Shown here in pieces: positions 48,215 through 57,283 of a stretch of 64,000 bases of DNA. Made by a program: the position numbers and the translations under genes. Position 1 is the stretch's first letter. Every line of letters starts with the position of its first letter. Under the pieces are notes generated by a model, which saw nothing but the letters and a program-made list of their open reading frames with translations, ran no database searches and had not been told where the DNA came from. This stretch comes from Arthrobacter antioxidans (GTDB lineage Bacteria; Actinomycetota; Actinomycetes; Actinomycetales; Micrococcaceae): assembly GCF_023100725.1 (NCBI RefSeq), contig NZ_CP095501.1:2728001-2792000 (forward strand). The letters run 5' to 3'.

Positions 48215-48474
48215 GTGAAGCGCTTGGCGGAGACCCGCTCCATCTAGTCGGCGCTTTCTGAGGGCTGCACCGCTTAAGGATCGATCATTGCCTCTGTTCC
48301 GTCAGCCGTGAAGTCGTTCACGACTGTCTTCTCTCGGATCAGGCTGAACCCTCACACACCGTTTTTCTTACAGTCTCAGTCCAGTGAACAGCCCGCAGAA
48401 CAGCTTGCTCCTCGTGGGCCGATAGCCTGACCTCGGGGCAACTGTTCCGGTAGTGCAGTCAAGGAGGATCTTCG

Positions 48475-51195
48475 ATGGTTTCCAGCGTGTCCATGAAGCG
48501 CTGGCATAGTCGGTCGATCGCCGAGGTTGCTGCGGAACTGGAAGTGGACCCGTCCGTTGGCCTTGCCACTGCGGAGGTAAGCGCTCGGCAGGCACGGTTC
48601 GGATCGAACGTACTCGCGGACGATGTTCGGGTGCCGGTTTGGAGGAGGATCCTGCGGATCCTCGCGGACAGGATGATTTTGGTGCTCGTCGTCGCCGCGG
48701 TAGTGAGCGCCGTCGTGTCCCGGGAATGGGAGACACCGGTAGTCATTCTCGTAGTGATCGTGCTGAATGCTCTCTTGAACTATGTCCAGGAGAGCCGGGC
48801 GGAGCATAGTCTCGAGGCGCTGCGGACCCTATCCGTGGATACCTCGCGGGTCCGCAGGGACGGCCGCGAGGAGGAGATTTCCAACGAGCAACTTGTACCC
48901 GGCGATATTGTGCTGCTCGAAGCGGGGGAAACCATCCCGGCCGATGGGCGAATTCTGGAAGCGGCGCGGCTGCAGGTAGCGGAGTCCGCCCTGACTGGCG
49001 AATCACAGCCCTCGGACAAGACCAGCGCCCCCCTTGAAGATGCCTCATTGCCGGTCGGGGACCGGACAAACATGCTGTTCATGAACACGGACATCAGCCG
49101 TGGGCGGGCCGTGATGGTAGTCACCGATACCGGTATGGACACCCAGATCGGTGGCATAGCCACCCTGCTCGAAGGGGCAGGCAAAGCGAAGACCCCGCTG
49201 CAAATCAGAATCGACCAGCTTGCCCGACTACTGACCCTGGTGGCGCTGGCCGTGGTGGCCGTCGTCTTCATCCTCGGCCTCCTTCGCGGGCAGCCCCGGT
49301 CCGAGCTGCTCATCACCGCTGTATCGCTTGCCGTAGCGACCATCCCGGAAGGGCTCACCGCAGTTGTCGCCTTCACCCTCGCCATGGGCGCCTCCCGCTT
49401 GGCGCGCCGGGGCGCGATCATCAAGCAACTCTCCGCCGTGGAGACTCTGGGGAGCACCACCCACATCGCGACGGACAAAACCGGCACCCTCACCCTGAAC
49501 GAAATGACAGCCAGGCGGCTGCACATCCTAGGACGTTCTTTCCGGATCACCGGTGAGGGATACTCTTCGGACGGAAAGATTCTCAGCGGCGACGGCGAAC
49601 CGCTGCCCGTCATGTCCGATGCCCTGCTGGCCATGGCCCTGTGCAACGACGCCGGAATCCGGAACGGCAAGCTCGTGGGCGATCCGACGGAAGGCGCCCT
49701 GGTGGTGCTGGCTGAAAAAGGCGGAATCGACGTCGAAACGGTCCGCGACAATCACCCCCGACTGGCGGAAGTGCCGTTCGATGCCGCCTACAAATTCATG
49801 GCCACCTTCCATGAACAGGACTTCACCCGGGGAGACAAGAGCCCGGCCAGATTCCGCTGCTTCGTCAAGGGAGCACCGGGCGCCCTCCTCGAGCGGACGG
49901 ATTCGATCCTCACCTCCGAGGGCATCGTTCCTCTGACCGACACGGGACGGACGGCACTCCAGCAGGTCATCCAGGTGATGGCCGCCGAGGGCTTACGTAC
50001 CTTGATGACCGCCGGACGCCGATTGGACAGCGACCTGCCGACCGACGACGACGAGCTGCGTGCCGCCGTGGACCACCTGACCATGTACGCCGTCGTGGGT
50101 ATCGTGGATCCACCCCGGACGGAGGCGGCGGACGCTATCGCGACGGCGTGCGCCGCAGGGATCTCCGTGCATATGATCACCGGTGACCATCTGGCCACAG
50201 CGTCCACCATCGCAGCGCAGCTCGGCATCCCCGGTGAAGCCGCCTCAGGCACGGAGCTCGACAAGCTGGACGCCGAGGAACTCAACAAGCGTGCCCCAGG
50301 ATTCGGGGTACTCGCCCGTGTGGCACCGGAGCACAAAATCCGCGTGGTGAGGGCGCTGCAGCAGGACGGCAACATCGTGGCCATGACCGGCGACGGAGTG
50401 AACGACGCGCCAGCGCTGAAGCAAGCAGACATCGGCATCGCCATGGGCATCACCGGCACAGACGTGTCCAAGGGTGCAGCGAAGATGATCCTGACGGATG
50501 ACAACTTCGCCACGATCATCTCCGCTGTCCAGGAAGGCCGAGGAATCTACGCGAACATCATCAAGTTCGTGAAGTTCCAGCTGACCACGGCATGGGGGTT
50601 CGTCCTGATCTTCCTCACCGCCGGAGTCCTCGGCGTAGCTGGCGGCGCCCCGTTCACCGCGCTGCAGATCCTGTGGGTCAACATCATCATGGACGGCCCG
50701 CCCGCCCTGGCGCTGGGCGTAGATCCGGCCGAACCCGACATCATGAAACAGAAGCCGCGCCCGGCCGATGAACCGTTGCTGACCCGCGACCGGCTCCTGC
50801 GAATCCTGGGACTCGGCCTCGTCATGGCAGCGGGCACCATCTCCGTCCTTATCCTGGCACCCACCCTGTTCCCGGAAACCGCTGCTGATCCACTGCTCGC
50901 GACCACCCTTGCGTACACCACCTTCGTCTTCTTCCAGGTCTTCAACCTGCTCAACGTCCGCTCGGAATCCGGCTCCGTATTCTCACTCCAGACGTTCACC
51001 AACCGCAGCATCTGGGTGGCCCTGCTGGCGGTGGTGGTACTACAGATCCTCGTCGTCAACCTCGACATACTGCAGCGGTTCTTCGACACCACGGAACTCA
51101 GCTCCACGCAGTGGGGACTGGCGGTGCTCATCGCATCATCCGTGCTGTGGGTCGAGGAGATCCGCAAGGCGATCGTCCGGTCCCGCCACCGCTAG
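48475..51195 (+). CDS. P2-type cation-transporting ATPase (calcium/sodium-like)
   Basis: A 906-residue P-type ATPase with an N-terminal cation-ATPase domain (WHSRSIAEVAAELEVDPSVGL). It has the TGES loop of the actuator domain (SALTGESQPSDK), the phosphorylation site TDKTGTLTLNEM, KGAPGALL in the nucleotide domain and the hinge MTGDGVNDAPALKQADIGIAMG. The membrane motif SLAVATIPEGLTAVVAFTLA (PEGL in M4) and VNIIMDGPPALALGVD in M6 point to the P2A/P2B class. It pumps Ca2+ or a related cation out of the cell. ATG 48475 after AAGGAGGATCTTCG. The stop lies a few bases from a broken tetR. Confidence 0.93.
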   Translation: MVSSVSMKRWHSRSIAEVAAELEVDPSVGLATAEVSARQARFGSNVLADDVRVPVWRRILRILADRMILVLVVAAVVSAVVSREWETPVVILVVIVLNALLNYVQESRAEHSLEALRTLSVDTSRVRRDGREEEISNEQLVPGDIVLLEAGETIPADGRILEAARLQVAESALTGESQPSDKTSAPLEDASLPVGDRTNMLFMNTDISRGRAVMVVTDTGMDTQIGGIATLLEGAGKAKTPLQIRIDQLARLLTLVALAVVAVVFILGLLRGQPRSELLITAVSLAVATIPEGLTAVVAFTLAMGASRLARRGAIIKQLSAVETLGSTTHIATDKTGTLTLNEMTARRLHILGRSFRITGEGYSSDGKILSGDGEPLPVMSDALLAMALCNDAGIRNGKLVGDPTEGALVVLAEKGGIDVETVRDNHPRLAEVPFDAAYKFMATFHEQDFTRGDKSPARFRCFVKGAPGALLERTDSILTSEGIVPLTDTGRTALQQVIQVMAAEGLRTLMTAGRRLDSDLPTDDDELRAAVDHLTMYAVVGIVDPPRTEAADAIATACAAGISVHMITGDHLATASTIAAQLGIPGEAASGTELDKLDAEELNKRAPGFGVLARVAPEHKIRVVRALQQDGNIVAMTGDGVNDAPALKQADIGIAMGITGTDVSKGAAKMILTDDNFATIISAVQEGRGIYANIIKFVKFQLTTAWGFVLIFLTAGVLGVAGGAPFTALQILWVNIIMDGPPALALGVDPAEPDIMKQKPRPADEPLLTRDRLLRILGLGLVMAAGTISVLILAPTLFPETAADPLLATTLAYTTFVFFQVFNLLNVRSESGSVFSLQTFTNRSIWVALLAVVVLQILVVNLDILQRFFDTTELSSTQWGLAVLIASSVLWVEEIRKAIVRSRHR

Positions 51196-51212
51196 CCCGG
51201 CGGCACAACCCG

Positions 51213-51533
51213 GCGAAGTCCTCGGTCTGGAACCACTCGTCTGAAGATGTCAAAAATCGCCAGGAGTTGACCCTGCGCAGAGTCCCCCCGCTTCTGCGAT
51301 TTGGCACCCAGATAGCCGATTGTGAAAAGACCCCGCCGACGATCGAGAAACGCCCTGACCAGGTCGTTCTTGGACGGGAAATGGCTGTAGAAGGACGCCT
51401 TCGCAACACCCGCGGCATGGATGATCTCATTGATGCCCACCGCCCGGACGCCTCGCTGGACGAACAGGTCGTAGGACGCATCACGGATCCGCTGCCGCGC
51501 GTCCTTCACAGGACGTTCCACTATTTGAGGCAT
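51213..51533 (-). pseudogene. TetR/AcrR regulator, frameshifted and truncated
   Basis: From ATG 51533 the minus strand reads a normal TetR start: RQRIRDASYDLFVQRGVRAV, GINEIIHAAGVAKASFYSHF and PSKNDLVRAFLDRR. After QLLAIFDIF the frame goes wrong. Skipping one base near 51,242 restores DEWFQTEDFAG, the usual continuation. The gene then ends against the P-type ATPase end, so about 80 C-terminal residues are missing. It was probably inactivated when this segment was assembled. A TetR-type palindrome remains upstream. Confidence 0.7.
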
Positions 51534-51583
51534 ACTCCCTCTACCGTCGGGATGATGACCGATCCTAACCATACGAGTTGTGG

Positions 51584-51597
51584 ACAGACCAGTCTGT
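51584..51597. promoter_or_regulatory. TetR-type operator palindrome
   Basis: ACAGAC-CA-GTCTGT, 51 bases upstream of the broken tetR start. The arm sequence is common among AcrR/TetR operators. The regulated divergent gene appears to be lost. Confidence 0.55.
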
Positions 51598-51667
51598 ACG
51601 CCTACGATTGGGTTGCTCGTCGCCCCCCATCGATGAGCAAGCAGCGGACGTGAGACCCCCGCGTGCG

Positions 51668-51708
51668 GTGGTGGTACTGGTTCCTGAGTAAAAGGCTAGT
51701 ACCACCAC
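51668..51708. terminator. Hairpin with 11-base stem
   Basis: GTGGTGGTACT and AGTACCACCAC separated by 19 bases. It may be a terminator or an insertion-sequence end; no gene is linked to it. Confidence 0.35.
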
Positions 51709-51944
51709 GCCCGCGTTCAGCAAGCGGGAGGCGGACAGCATCCGGTGCGTCCCGCGAATGCCCCGACACACCCTTGGACGGTACAACCGTCTGCCTGCCC
51801 CTTCCCTGCCCGGGCCCTGAAGCCCAAATCGCCGATGCCGTGACTGCTCATATAGTGCCGCGGCGTCGTTGCCCGGCGTCTCCGGCCGGAACGTGGACCG
51901 TGTGCTCTCCCAACCGACCTCGGGAACTGGCTGGTGGAATACTG

Positions 51945-52085
51945 ATGCCCACCACCAGAGGGGAAAAAGACATGACAGCGATGCCGGAGCACCTACCGGA
52001 CCACCCAGGTGATCAGTCATCGGGCCCTTGCTCGGATTGCTTTTGTGAGGTTGCGTCGGGCCCGCCGCGACGGGAGCACGAGTGA
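51945..52085 (+). CDS. Small Cys-containing ORF coupled to the diguanylate cyclase (46 aa)
   Basis: ATG 51945 after GGTGGAATACTG (or an internal ATG at 51972 after GGGGAAAAAGAC) opens a short acidic protein with a CSDCFCEV cysteine cluster near the C-terminus. Its TGA overlaps the GTG start of the GGDEF gene (GTGA), a typical translational coupling. It may be a leader peptide or a small partner protein. No family is recognised. Confidence 0.4.
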   Translation: MPTTRGEKDMTAMPEHLPDHPGDQSSGPCSDCFCEVASGPPRREHE

Positions 52086-53335
52086 AGCTGGATGTGATCA
52101 CCCTGCAGGTCGCGTTCGGGCTGATCGCGGTGACACTGCTGGTGCTGTTCTACGGGGTCAGTGTCCGCCAGCAGCAATCCACCTACAGCAAGTGGTGGTG
52201 TGCGGCCATCGCCTGTTTCCTCACCGGAACAGCCCTCTACTTGCTGGACGGGACGCGTCATCAGGTGTGGGCCAACCCGGCCGGCAACGCGCTCCTCGTC
52301 GCGGGGGCTGCCTGCGTGTGGGGCGGGGCGAGAGTGCTGCGCGCACTGCCCCCGAAGCGCTGGTTGATCCTTGCACCGCCAATCATCACGATCCTCGCGT
52401 CCGCCCTCGACAGTCCCTCGACGAACACGTGGTCCGCGGGAGGGTTCCTGCTGGGCTTCATGACCTTCTTCATCGCACTGGCGTCCTTCGAGACCTGGCG
52501 GCTGAAACCGGACATCACCACCACCCAACGCCCACTGGGCGTAGCCTCCGCACTGCTCGGCCTCTACTACTTCGGCCGGTGGATCGCTTTCCTGACGGCA
52601 GGACCGGACTCCTACACGTTCACCACCTACTTCGGCACGGTACCGACAACCATGTTCACCATGGTGCTGCTGCTCATCGTGTCCTTCACCATGGCCACGC
52701 TCAGCACCGAACAAGCCCTCCGCGACCTCAAAGCCCAGGCCAGCCACGACGACCTCACCCAAATCCTGAACCGGCGCGGGTTCCTCGATCTTGCCACCGC
52801 CGAGATCCGGCGGCTGCACAGCAAGGACACACCCTGCACCGTCATCCTGGCCGACATGGACTACTTCAAACAGATCAACGACACCTACGGACATCCAGCA
52901 GGAGATGCCGTCCTCCAGGCTGTAGCCACAGCCTGCACCCGCGCGATCCGTTCAACAGATCTCGTCGGCCGCTACGGCGGGGAGGAATTCATTCTTCTTC
53001 TGCCCGGCGCAACCCCGGACACAGGAGACCTTGTCAGCGGCCTGATCAGCCGTACCCTGCGCTCCATGCAACCGGCCTTCGATTTCCCACTGCCGACCAT
53101 CAGCTACGGAATAGCACCCCTCGCACCCGGACCCGACCGGCTCGAGGCCGCCATCGCTGCCGCTGACACTGCTCTCTACGATGCGAAAAGTGCTGGACGC
53201 GATCGGGCGGTTCAAGCCCATTTCGCCCACCACGAGCGCCCCGAACCGCCCCGAATCGCCCCGGCGATCCCAGGCACGCAAGGACAGGTCCACGATCGGG
53301 CCGCACACGAGCACCCATCGCCCGGACAGCCCTGA
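52082..53335 (+). CDS. Membrane diguanylate cyclase (GGDEF domain)
   Basis: A 417-residue protein. Six to seven membrane helices occupy residues 1-200. A GGDEF domain follows at about 215-385: LTQILNRRGFLDLA, metal-binding ADMDYFKQINDTYGHPAGD and the active loop RYGGEEFILLLPG. An inhibitory I-site RxxD (RSTD) lies five residues before GGEEF, so product inhibition is likely. It makes cyclic di-GMP. A disordered His/Pro-rich tail ends the protein. GTG 52082 overlaps a short upstream frame. No EAL or PilZ protein is nearby. Confidence 0.93.
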   Translation: MKLDVITLQVAFGLIAVTLLVLFYGVSVRQQQSTYSKWWCAAIACFLTGTALYLLDGTRHQVWANPAGNALLVAGAACVWGGARVLRALPPKRWLILAPPIITILASALDSPSTNTWSAGGFLLGFMTFFIALASFETWRLKPDITTTQRPLGVASALLGLYYFGRWIAFLTAGPDSYTFTTYFGTVPTTMFTMVLLLIVSFTMATLSTEQALRDLKAQASHDDLTQILNRRGFLDLATAEIRRLHSKDTPCTVILADMDYFKQINDTYGHPAGDAVLQAVATACTRAIRSTDLVGRYGGEEFILLLPGATPDTGDLVSGLISRTLRSMQPAFDFPLPTISYGIAPLAPGPDRLEAAIAAADTALYDAKSAGRDRAVQAHFAHHERPEPPRIAPAIPGTQGQVHDRAAHEHPSPGQP

Positions 53336-53588
53336 AAAGCAAAATCACCCGGACCAGTACCCAATAACGTGAGAACGATGCTGGCCGCCGCGCCACTCAA
53401 GACAGGCAGCCCACCATCCGCCGCGCGACGTCGTGGTGGGCGCGGTGCCGTCGACCACCACGAGGTCGCCCATTGCTGGCTGGGCAGGAGCGGGCCCCTC
53501 AACCAGTAGGAGGAGCATGGTCCCGGCGCTGCCTAGGCGAGCTTCAGACCGGGTCGGCGAGCGAGTGTCACGGCGACTCTGCGGAGTG

Positions 53589-53906
53589 CTACTCCGAACG
53601 CCTCAGAGCCAATCCCCGCAGCGTCGCCGCAATGTCCTCGATAGACTGCTGCACCCACGCGAACCCGTCGTCATCGGTCATCTGCGACTCAACGTCGGGG
53701 GTGCCCGACCGGTGTACCAGCGCGAGGCGGGCAACCGAACCCTTGAGGTGCTCGAGCAGCGCATCCGTCTCCGTGGGGAGCTGATGGAGCAGAGGGTCTC
53801 TGTCATGCGGGTAGCGCCCGCTGGGCACCCCATGGAGCGGGGTCCGCTGCGGCGTGCCAGCGCCCGTGGGCGTGGGCGTACCAGCGGACGGGCACTGTGT
53901 ACTCAT
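53589..53906 (-). CDS. Hypothetical protein (105 aa)
   Basis: ATG 53906 lies 10 bases after a GAGG. The first 45 residues are Pro/Thr-rich and disordered. The second half (ETDALLEHLKGSVARLALVHR, then GFAWVQQSIEDIAATLRGL) is helical and amphipathic. No family is recognised. It may be a small adaptor; it stands between a diguanylate cyclase and a PadR-type gene. Confidence 0.45.
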   Translation of the reverse strand: MSTQCPSAGTPTPTGAGTPQRTPLHGVPSGRYPHDRDPLLHQLPTETDALLEHLKGSVARLALVHRSGTPDVESQMTDDDGFAWVQQSIEDIAATLRGLALRRSE

Positions 53907-54225
53907 GAATCTGAGACCTCGGCGTGTGACGGCGGCCCCCTGAATCTCAAGGAGGCAAGAATGGCGTTGACGAAGACAGTCTGCCAGCACTCAGCCGTGT
54001 TCCGTGCGAGTTCACGTAACAGGAATCACGCGAGTTACCGCAGAGTAGGGCAGCGCGTTCGTCGCCGCTGATTTCAGCACAGCCAACTGCGAGTTGTGGC
54101 TTCCGGTAGAACGCACCTGACCAGGCAGCCAGCAACAAGACAGTCATGCCCGCGGGCGCGCGGTGCGCTATCCAGAGGACATCATGCCTGCGATGGAATG
54201 GTTGGTGCACAGTGAGGAGATTCGC
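53907..54225. other. Gap with a 36-codon frame behind a strong ribosome-binding site
   Basis: ATG 53961 follows AAGGAGGCAAGA, the strongest Shine-Dalgarno sequence in this stretch, and opens 36 codons to 54071. The frame is Arg-rich (ALTKTVCQHSAVFRASSR to VRRR). It may be a small basic protein or a truncated gene. Nothing else is seen. Confidence 0.35.
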
Positions 54226-54654
54226 TCACCTCGGTTGGGCGTGCCGGGCGGTAGCGGTGGCGTCTTGGAAGAGCTTGGTGGTCATGTATGCCATTGGCCC
54301 CCGGAGGTAGCCTGCCAGGACTCGTTCACCGGAGGCGGTGAGTTCGTAGATCTTGCGCTTGGCGCCGGTGCCGGCTGAGGGCTTTAGGGTGTGGGTGATG
54401 AGATTCAGGCCTTCCGCCCGCCGCAGGGCCCGGTGCATGCTCTGCTCGTCCACCGCCAGGTAGGCGCCGCTCAGATCGGTGATGAAGTCGCGGATCTGGC
54501 CGGACCACCGCGGTTGCCCGGACAGTGCCAGCAGGATGAAGAGCATCAACGTGCTCTTCTTATGGGTGTCGGTCCACGCTACGAGGACTTTGCCCTCATA
54601 GTCGGACAGTTCGAGGTCAGGTTCGACCGGCGGTTCAGACTTCGACATGCTCAT
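54226..54654 (-). CDS. PadR-like winged-helix transcriptional regulator
   Basis: A 142-residue protein with a winged helix: LMLFILLALSGQPRWSGQIRDFI, then LAVDEQSMHRALRRAEGLNLI and the wing GTGAKRKIYELTASGERVLAGYL. The YELTASGERVL segment is typical of PadR. It starts inside the end of the membrane-protein gene upstream, so the two are coupled. It may sense envelope stress and control that operon. ATG 54654 follows GGGGCT. Confidence 0.8.
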   Translation of the reverse strand: MSMSKSEPPVEPDLELSDYEGKVLVAWTDTHKKSTLMLFILLALSGQPRWSGQIRDFITDLSGAYLAVDEQSMHRALRRAEGLNLITHTLKPSAGTGAKRKIYELTASGERVLAGYLRGPMAYMTTKLFQDATATARHAQPR

Positions 54655-55066
54655 AGCCCCTGCTGACCATGGCACCGATCGTGTGAGCCAGGAGTCCGGC
54701 GCCCCACAGCACGGTCATCGACACCAGAGGACCTGACCAGCCCTGCTGCAGCGTCTCATCGCGCCCACCGAGCATCAGGATCCATGCGTGCACCCAGAAG
54801 CTGCCGTTGATGATGAGGTAGGCGACAGCGTGGGCGAAGTAGATCCCATACGCGCGTTGGCGCAGTGCGGTCGCATTCCTCGCCATGAAGACCACCATGT
54901 AGAGCGCCACCGCCGCGAGCAGCAGCGCGGTGCCGGCGGTGACTCGTCCGTCTGTGACGAAGGCGGTGTATCCCTGGACGACCAGTACGCCGACGACCAG
55001 GGCGACCGTGTACCGGGTGAGTCCTTGATTGGTGATCGGGGTGACGCCGTCGGGTCGGGTTTCCAT
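54635..55066 (-). CDS. 2TM-domain-like membrane protein (143 aa)
   Basis: A 143-residue protein with four hydrophobic segments: YTVALVVGVLVVQGYTAFV, ALLLAAVALYMVVFMARN, IYFAHAVAYLIINGSFWVHAWIL and VLWGAGLLAHTIGAMV. The last two resemble the 2TM domain often fused or linked to regulators. Its stop overlaps the PadR-like gene, forming an operon. It may be the membrane sensor or target of the regulator. A 19-base upstream segment contains GGTATAGTACC, a near-dyad suited to a regulator site. Confidence 0.7.
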   Translation of the reverse strand: METRPDGVTPITNQGLTRYTVALVVGVLVVQGYTAFVTDGRVTAGTALLLAAVALYMVVFMARNATALRQRAYGIYFAHAVAYLIINGSFWVHAWILMLGGRDETLQQGWSGPLVSMTVLWGAGLLAHTIGAMVSRGYEHVEV

Positions 55067-55623
55067 ACCAGGCTCCTTAGTAGACTGTTGGTATAGTACC
55101 TACGGTTGAAAGCTCCGTCCAGAGAAGTCGACTGCTGAACACATTTCGGGCCACCCTCTATCGACGCATCTCGAACCTCGACGCGCAAAGATGGTCACAT
55201 CGCACCCTCACAGTGCCCTGTGATTCCGGACGTGGGGCAGCAATCATTCCCGCACATGCCCCGGCGCTACCGGACAAGACCGCCCATCGTCGACGCGCCA
55301 GCCCCAGTACTGGAAGCACACCGCACACGGCGTTGGTCGGCTAGCGAAGAAGCCGGCATACCAGCACGAGAACCTAATTGTTGGTGCGAGGGTGAGCTAC
55401 GGGTGAGTGAATACGTTCTGTAGGAACAGACCCGACAGGAACACGATCGCGAGCATGGGCAACAGCGTCATCTCGCTCATTGTGTCTTCGGTGTGGCCCC
55501 TTCTCTCCCTCGATAGCCGGTGGTGGAGGAGTAGGCCGCACACTGGGGGTACCTGGCTGTTATCGGACGCGGTCCATGAAATCTCACATGGGCTCTGCAG
55601 CTACCCGAGGTAGGAGTAACGGC
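55067..55623. other. Intergenic region upstream of the universal stress gene
   Basis: No supported gene. GGTATAGTACC at about 55,091-55,101 is a near-palindrome near the 2TM gene's start. A 27-codon minus-strand frame (55,480-55,397) has one hydrophobic helix but no ribosome-binding site and is not called. Confidence 0.3.
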
Positions 55624-56466
55624 ATGGATACCATCAGCACCCCGTCTAAACCGATCATTGTCGGCTATGACGGTTCAGACGGTTCACAACGGGCGGTGCG
55701 CTGGGCAGCTCGACACGCAGCAGCGACCGGATCATCCCTGCTCGTGGTTCATTGCTGGGCTTGGCCGCTTTTTACCAGCAACTTGGGCCCTGTGACGGGC
55801 ATGGAAGACAGCGGGCTGCGAAACGATGCGGAGAGAATAGCGTCGGAGGGTTCCGACCTCGCCGCGCATACAGCACCCGATATCGCGGTCAGCCAACGTC
55901 TCATTACCGGTTTTCCTGCCGAAGTGATGACGAAACTTTCTGCAGAAGCATCCCTGCTCGTCACGGGCACCCGTGGACTCGGAGGTTTCTCTGGACTGCT
56001 CATCGGATCGGTCAGCCTGCACCTGGCCGCCAGCGCATCCTGCCCCGTCGCGGTCGTGCGCGAGGAACAGCCTTCGCCTGACCGCATCCTGGTCGCCGTC
56101 GATGGATCACCCGAGAGTGACCGTGCAGTGCTGACAGCTGCAGACCTGGCGAAAGCCCTGAGCCAATCTCTCCATCTCCTCCATGCGCTTCCCGATCGCC
56201 GGCACCTGGCCGAAGAGATGCCCGACGCTGAGCGCGACCCCATCATCCAACAGTCACTGAACCTGCTTCCGCACAACACCAATCTCACGGTCGCCGACGA
56301 ATCCATCAGCGCCGGTTCGGTCCCGGGAGCGATCATCGAGCGCGCCAGTGCCGCAGCTTGCGTTGTCCTCGGCGCGAAAGGCCGCAACACCCTGGGCGCC
56401 CGTCTCGGATCAACCGTCCACGCCGTACTGCACCACTCCAAGGGAAATGTCATCGTCGTCCGCTAA
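55624..56466 (+). CDS. Tandem universal stress protein (two UspA domains)
   Basis: A 280-residue protein with two Usp domains. The first begins IIVGYDGSDGSQRAVRWAARHA and ends with the ATP loop GTRGLGGFSGLLIGSVSLHL. The second begins ILVAVDGSPESDRAVL and ends GAKGRNTLGARLGSTVHAVL. Both keep G-x2-G-x9-G-S/T, so ATP binding is likely. Such proteins are induced in hypoxia, starvation and oxidative stress. ATG 55624 follows GTAGGAGTAACGGC. Confidence 0.93.
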   Translation: MDTISTPSKPIIVGYDGSDGSQRAVRWAARHAAATGSSLLVVHCWAWPLFTSNLGPVTGMEDSGLRNDAERIASEGSDLAAHTAPDIAVSQRLITGFPAEVMTKLSAEASLLVTGTRGLGGFSGLLIGSVSLHLAASASCPVAVVREEQPSPDRILVAVDGSPESDRAVLTAADLAKALSQSLHLLHALPDRRHLAEEMPDAERDPIIQQSLNLLPHNTNLTVADESISAGSVPGAIIERASAAACVVLGAKGRNTLGARLGSTVHAVLHHSKGNVIVVR

Positions 56467-56759
56467 TGTATTCGGGGTGAAACCGGCGGCTTCCCCACCT
56501 TTCGCCGTGGGTCCTTCCCACGATGCTGTCCGGGCCCGGTCCCGACTGCTTCTTTTTCGCCACCCCTCATTCTCAGGGCGGCCGTCGGAAAAGTTCCATC
56601 GGGGACGGTCGAAGGCTGAGGCACCTGCCGCCCCATGGACACCAAATACGGCTTTATGCTCCGCTGCTCTCCCCCACACGCACCCGGACCACAGGAACCG
56701 AGACTGGTCTGCAGGGCCACCTACGTCACGGTCACCGAAGACTCAACCTCGAACGATCC

Positions 56760-56963
56760 TCACTTGGAGGTTCTTGAGGTGCAGGGTTGCTTGCCATGGC
56801 TGCGCTGGGAAGGGTTAGTGATGGGGACGGCGAAGTAGGTGGGAAGGTCCTCGTACGTGAACATGCCGAGGCCTTTCTCGTTGATTGCAGTTGGTAGTTC
56901 GAGCTTCGTTGCGTCGAACTGTGGTTGCATGACGGTGACGGGTTTGAGTGGCCCCGGCAGCAC
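56760..56963 (-). pseudogene. Unrecognised coding relic
   Basis: Reads MQPQFDATKLELPTAINEKG then LGMFTYEDLPTYFAVPI before sequence that looks non-coding. The middle looks like real protein, but there is no ribosome-binding site and the end is odd, so it is probably a fragment of a larger gene. Confidence 0.3.
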
Positions 56964-56975
56964 CCGTCGTGCCGG

Positions 56976-57051
56976 TCATCCACTTGTGGGCGGGTGAAGT
57001 CCGAAGGGTGGAGCTCAAGCCGTCCACCTGTGGGTGAGCTGCCGTTTCATC
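56976..57051. repeat. Dispersed repeat, copy B
   Basis: TCCACTTGTGGGCGGG, a 16-base variable part, then GAGCTCAAGCCGTCCACC continuing to TGTGGGTGAGCTGCC. It matches the repeat at 47,767-47,829 apart from an insertion of about 14 bases in the middle. Confidence 0.65.
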
Positions 57052-57283
57052 GCGGAACCCGAGAGTCGCCCCGTATGAGGATCCTGCCCGTTCAGGCAGC
57101 CGGACGTCGGTGCAGAAGCGTGGCGCTCAGTACGGCTGCCAGCCAAGACTGGGCGCCACGCCAACGCTCCATCACCTGAACGGCGTCGAATTGTGCGGCC
57201 CACGTTCGCCTACCGAGCATCAACGTCCTTTCTGGATCACCTCGGTATTCAGCAGGGGCCTAGGCGCATTCGTCGTCGGCGTT

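Larger units (their letters stand above)
51573..51944. other. Gap upstream of broken tetR
   Basis: Holds a TetR-type dyad and an 11-base hairpin, but no gene I can support. Open frames here are short and lack family sequence. Confidence 0.4.
56467..57283. other. Gap with a coding relic and copy B of a dispersed repeat
   Basis: No complete gene. A minus-strand relic lies at 56,760-56,963 and copy B of the dispersed repeat at 56,976-57,051. Other open frames have no family features. Confidence 0.4.

Noticed and set aside
55397..55480. A 27-codon minus-strand frame with a hydrophobic helix
   Set aside because: It has no ribosome-binding site and is too short to support without conservation data.
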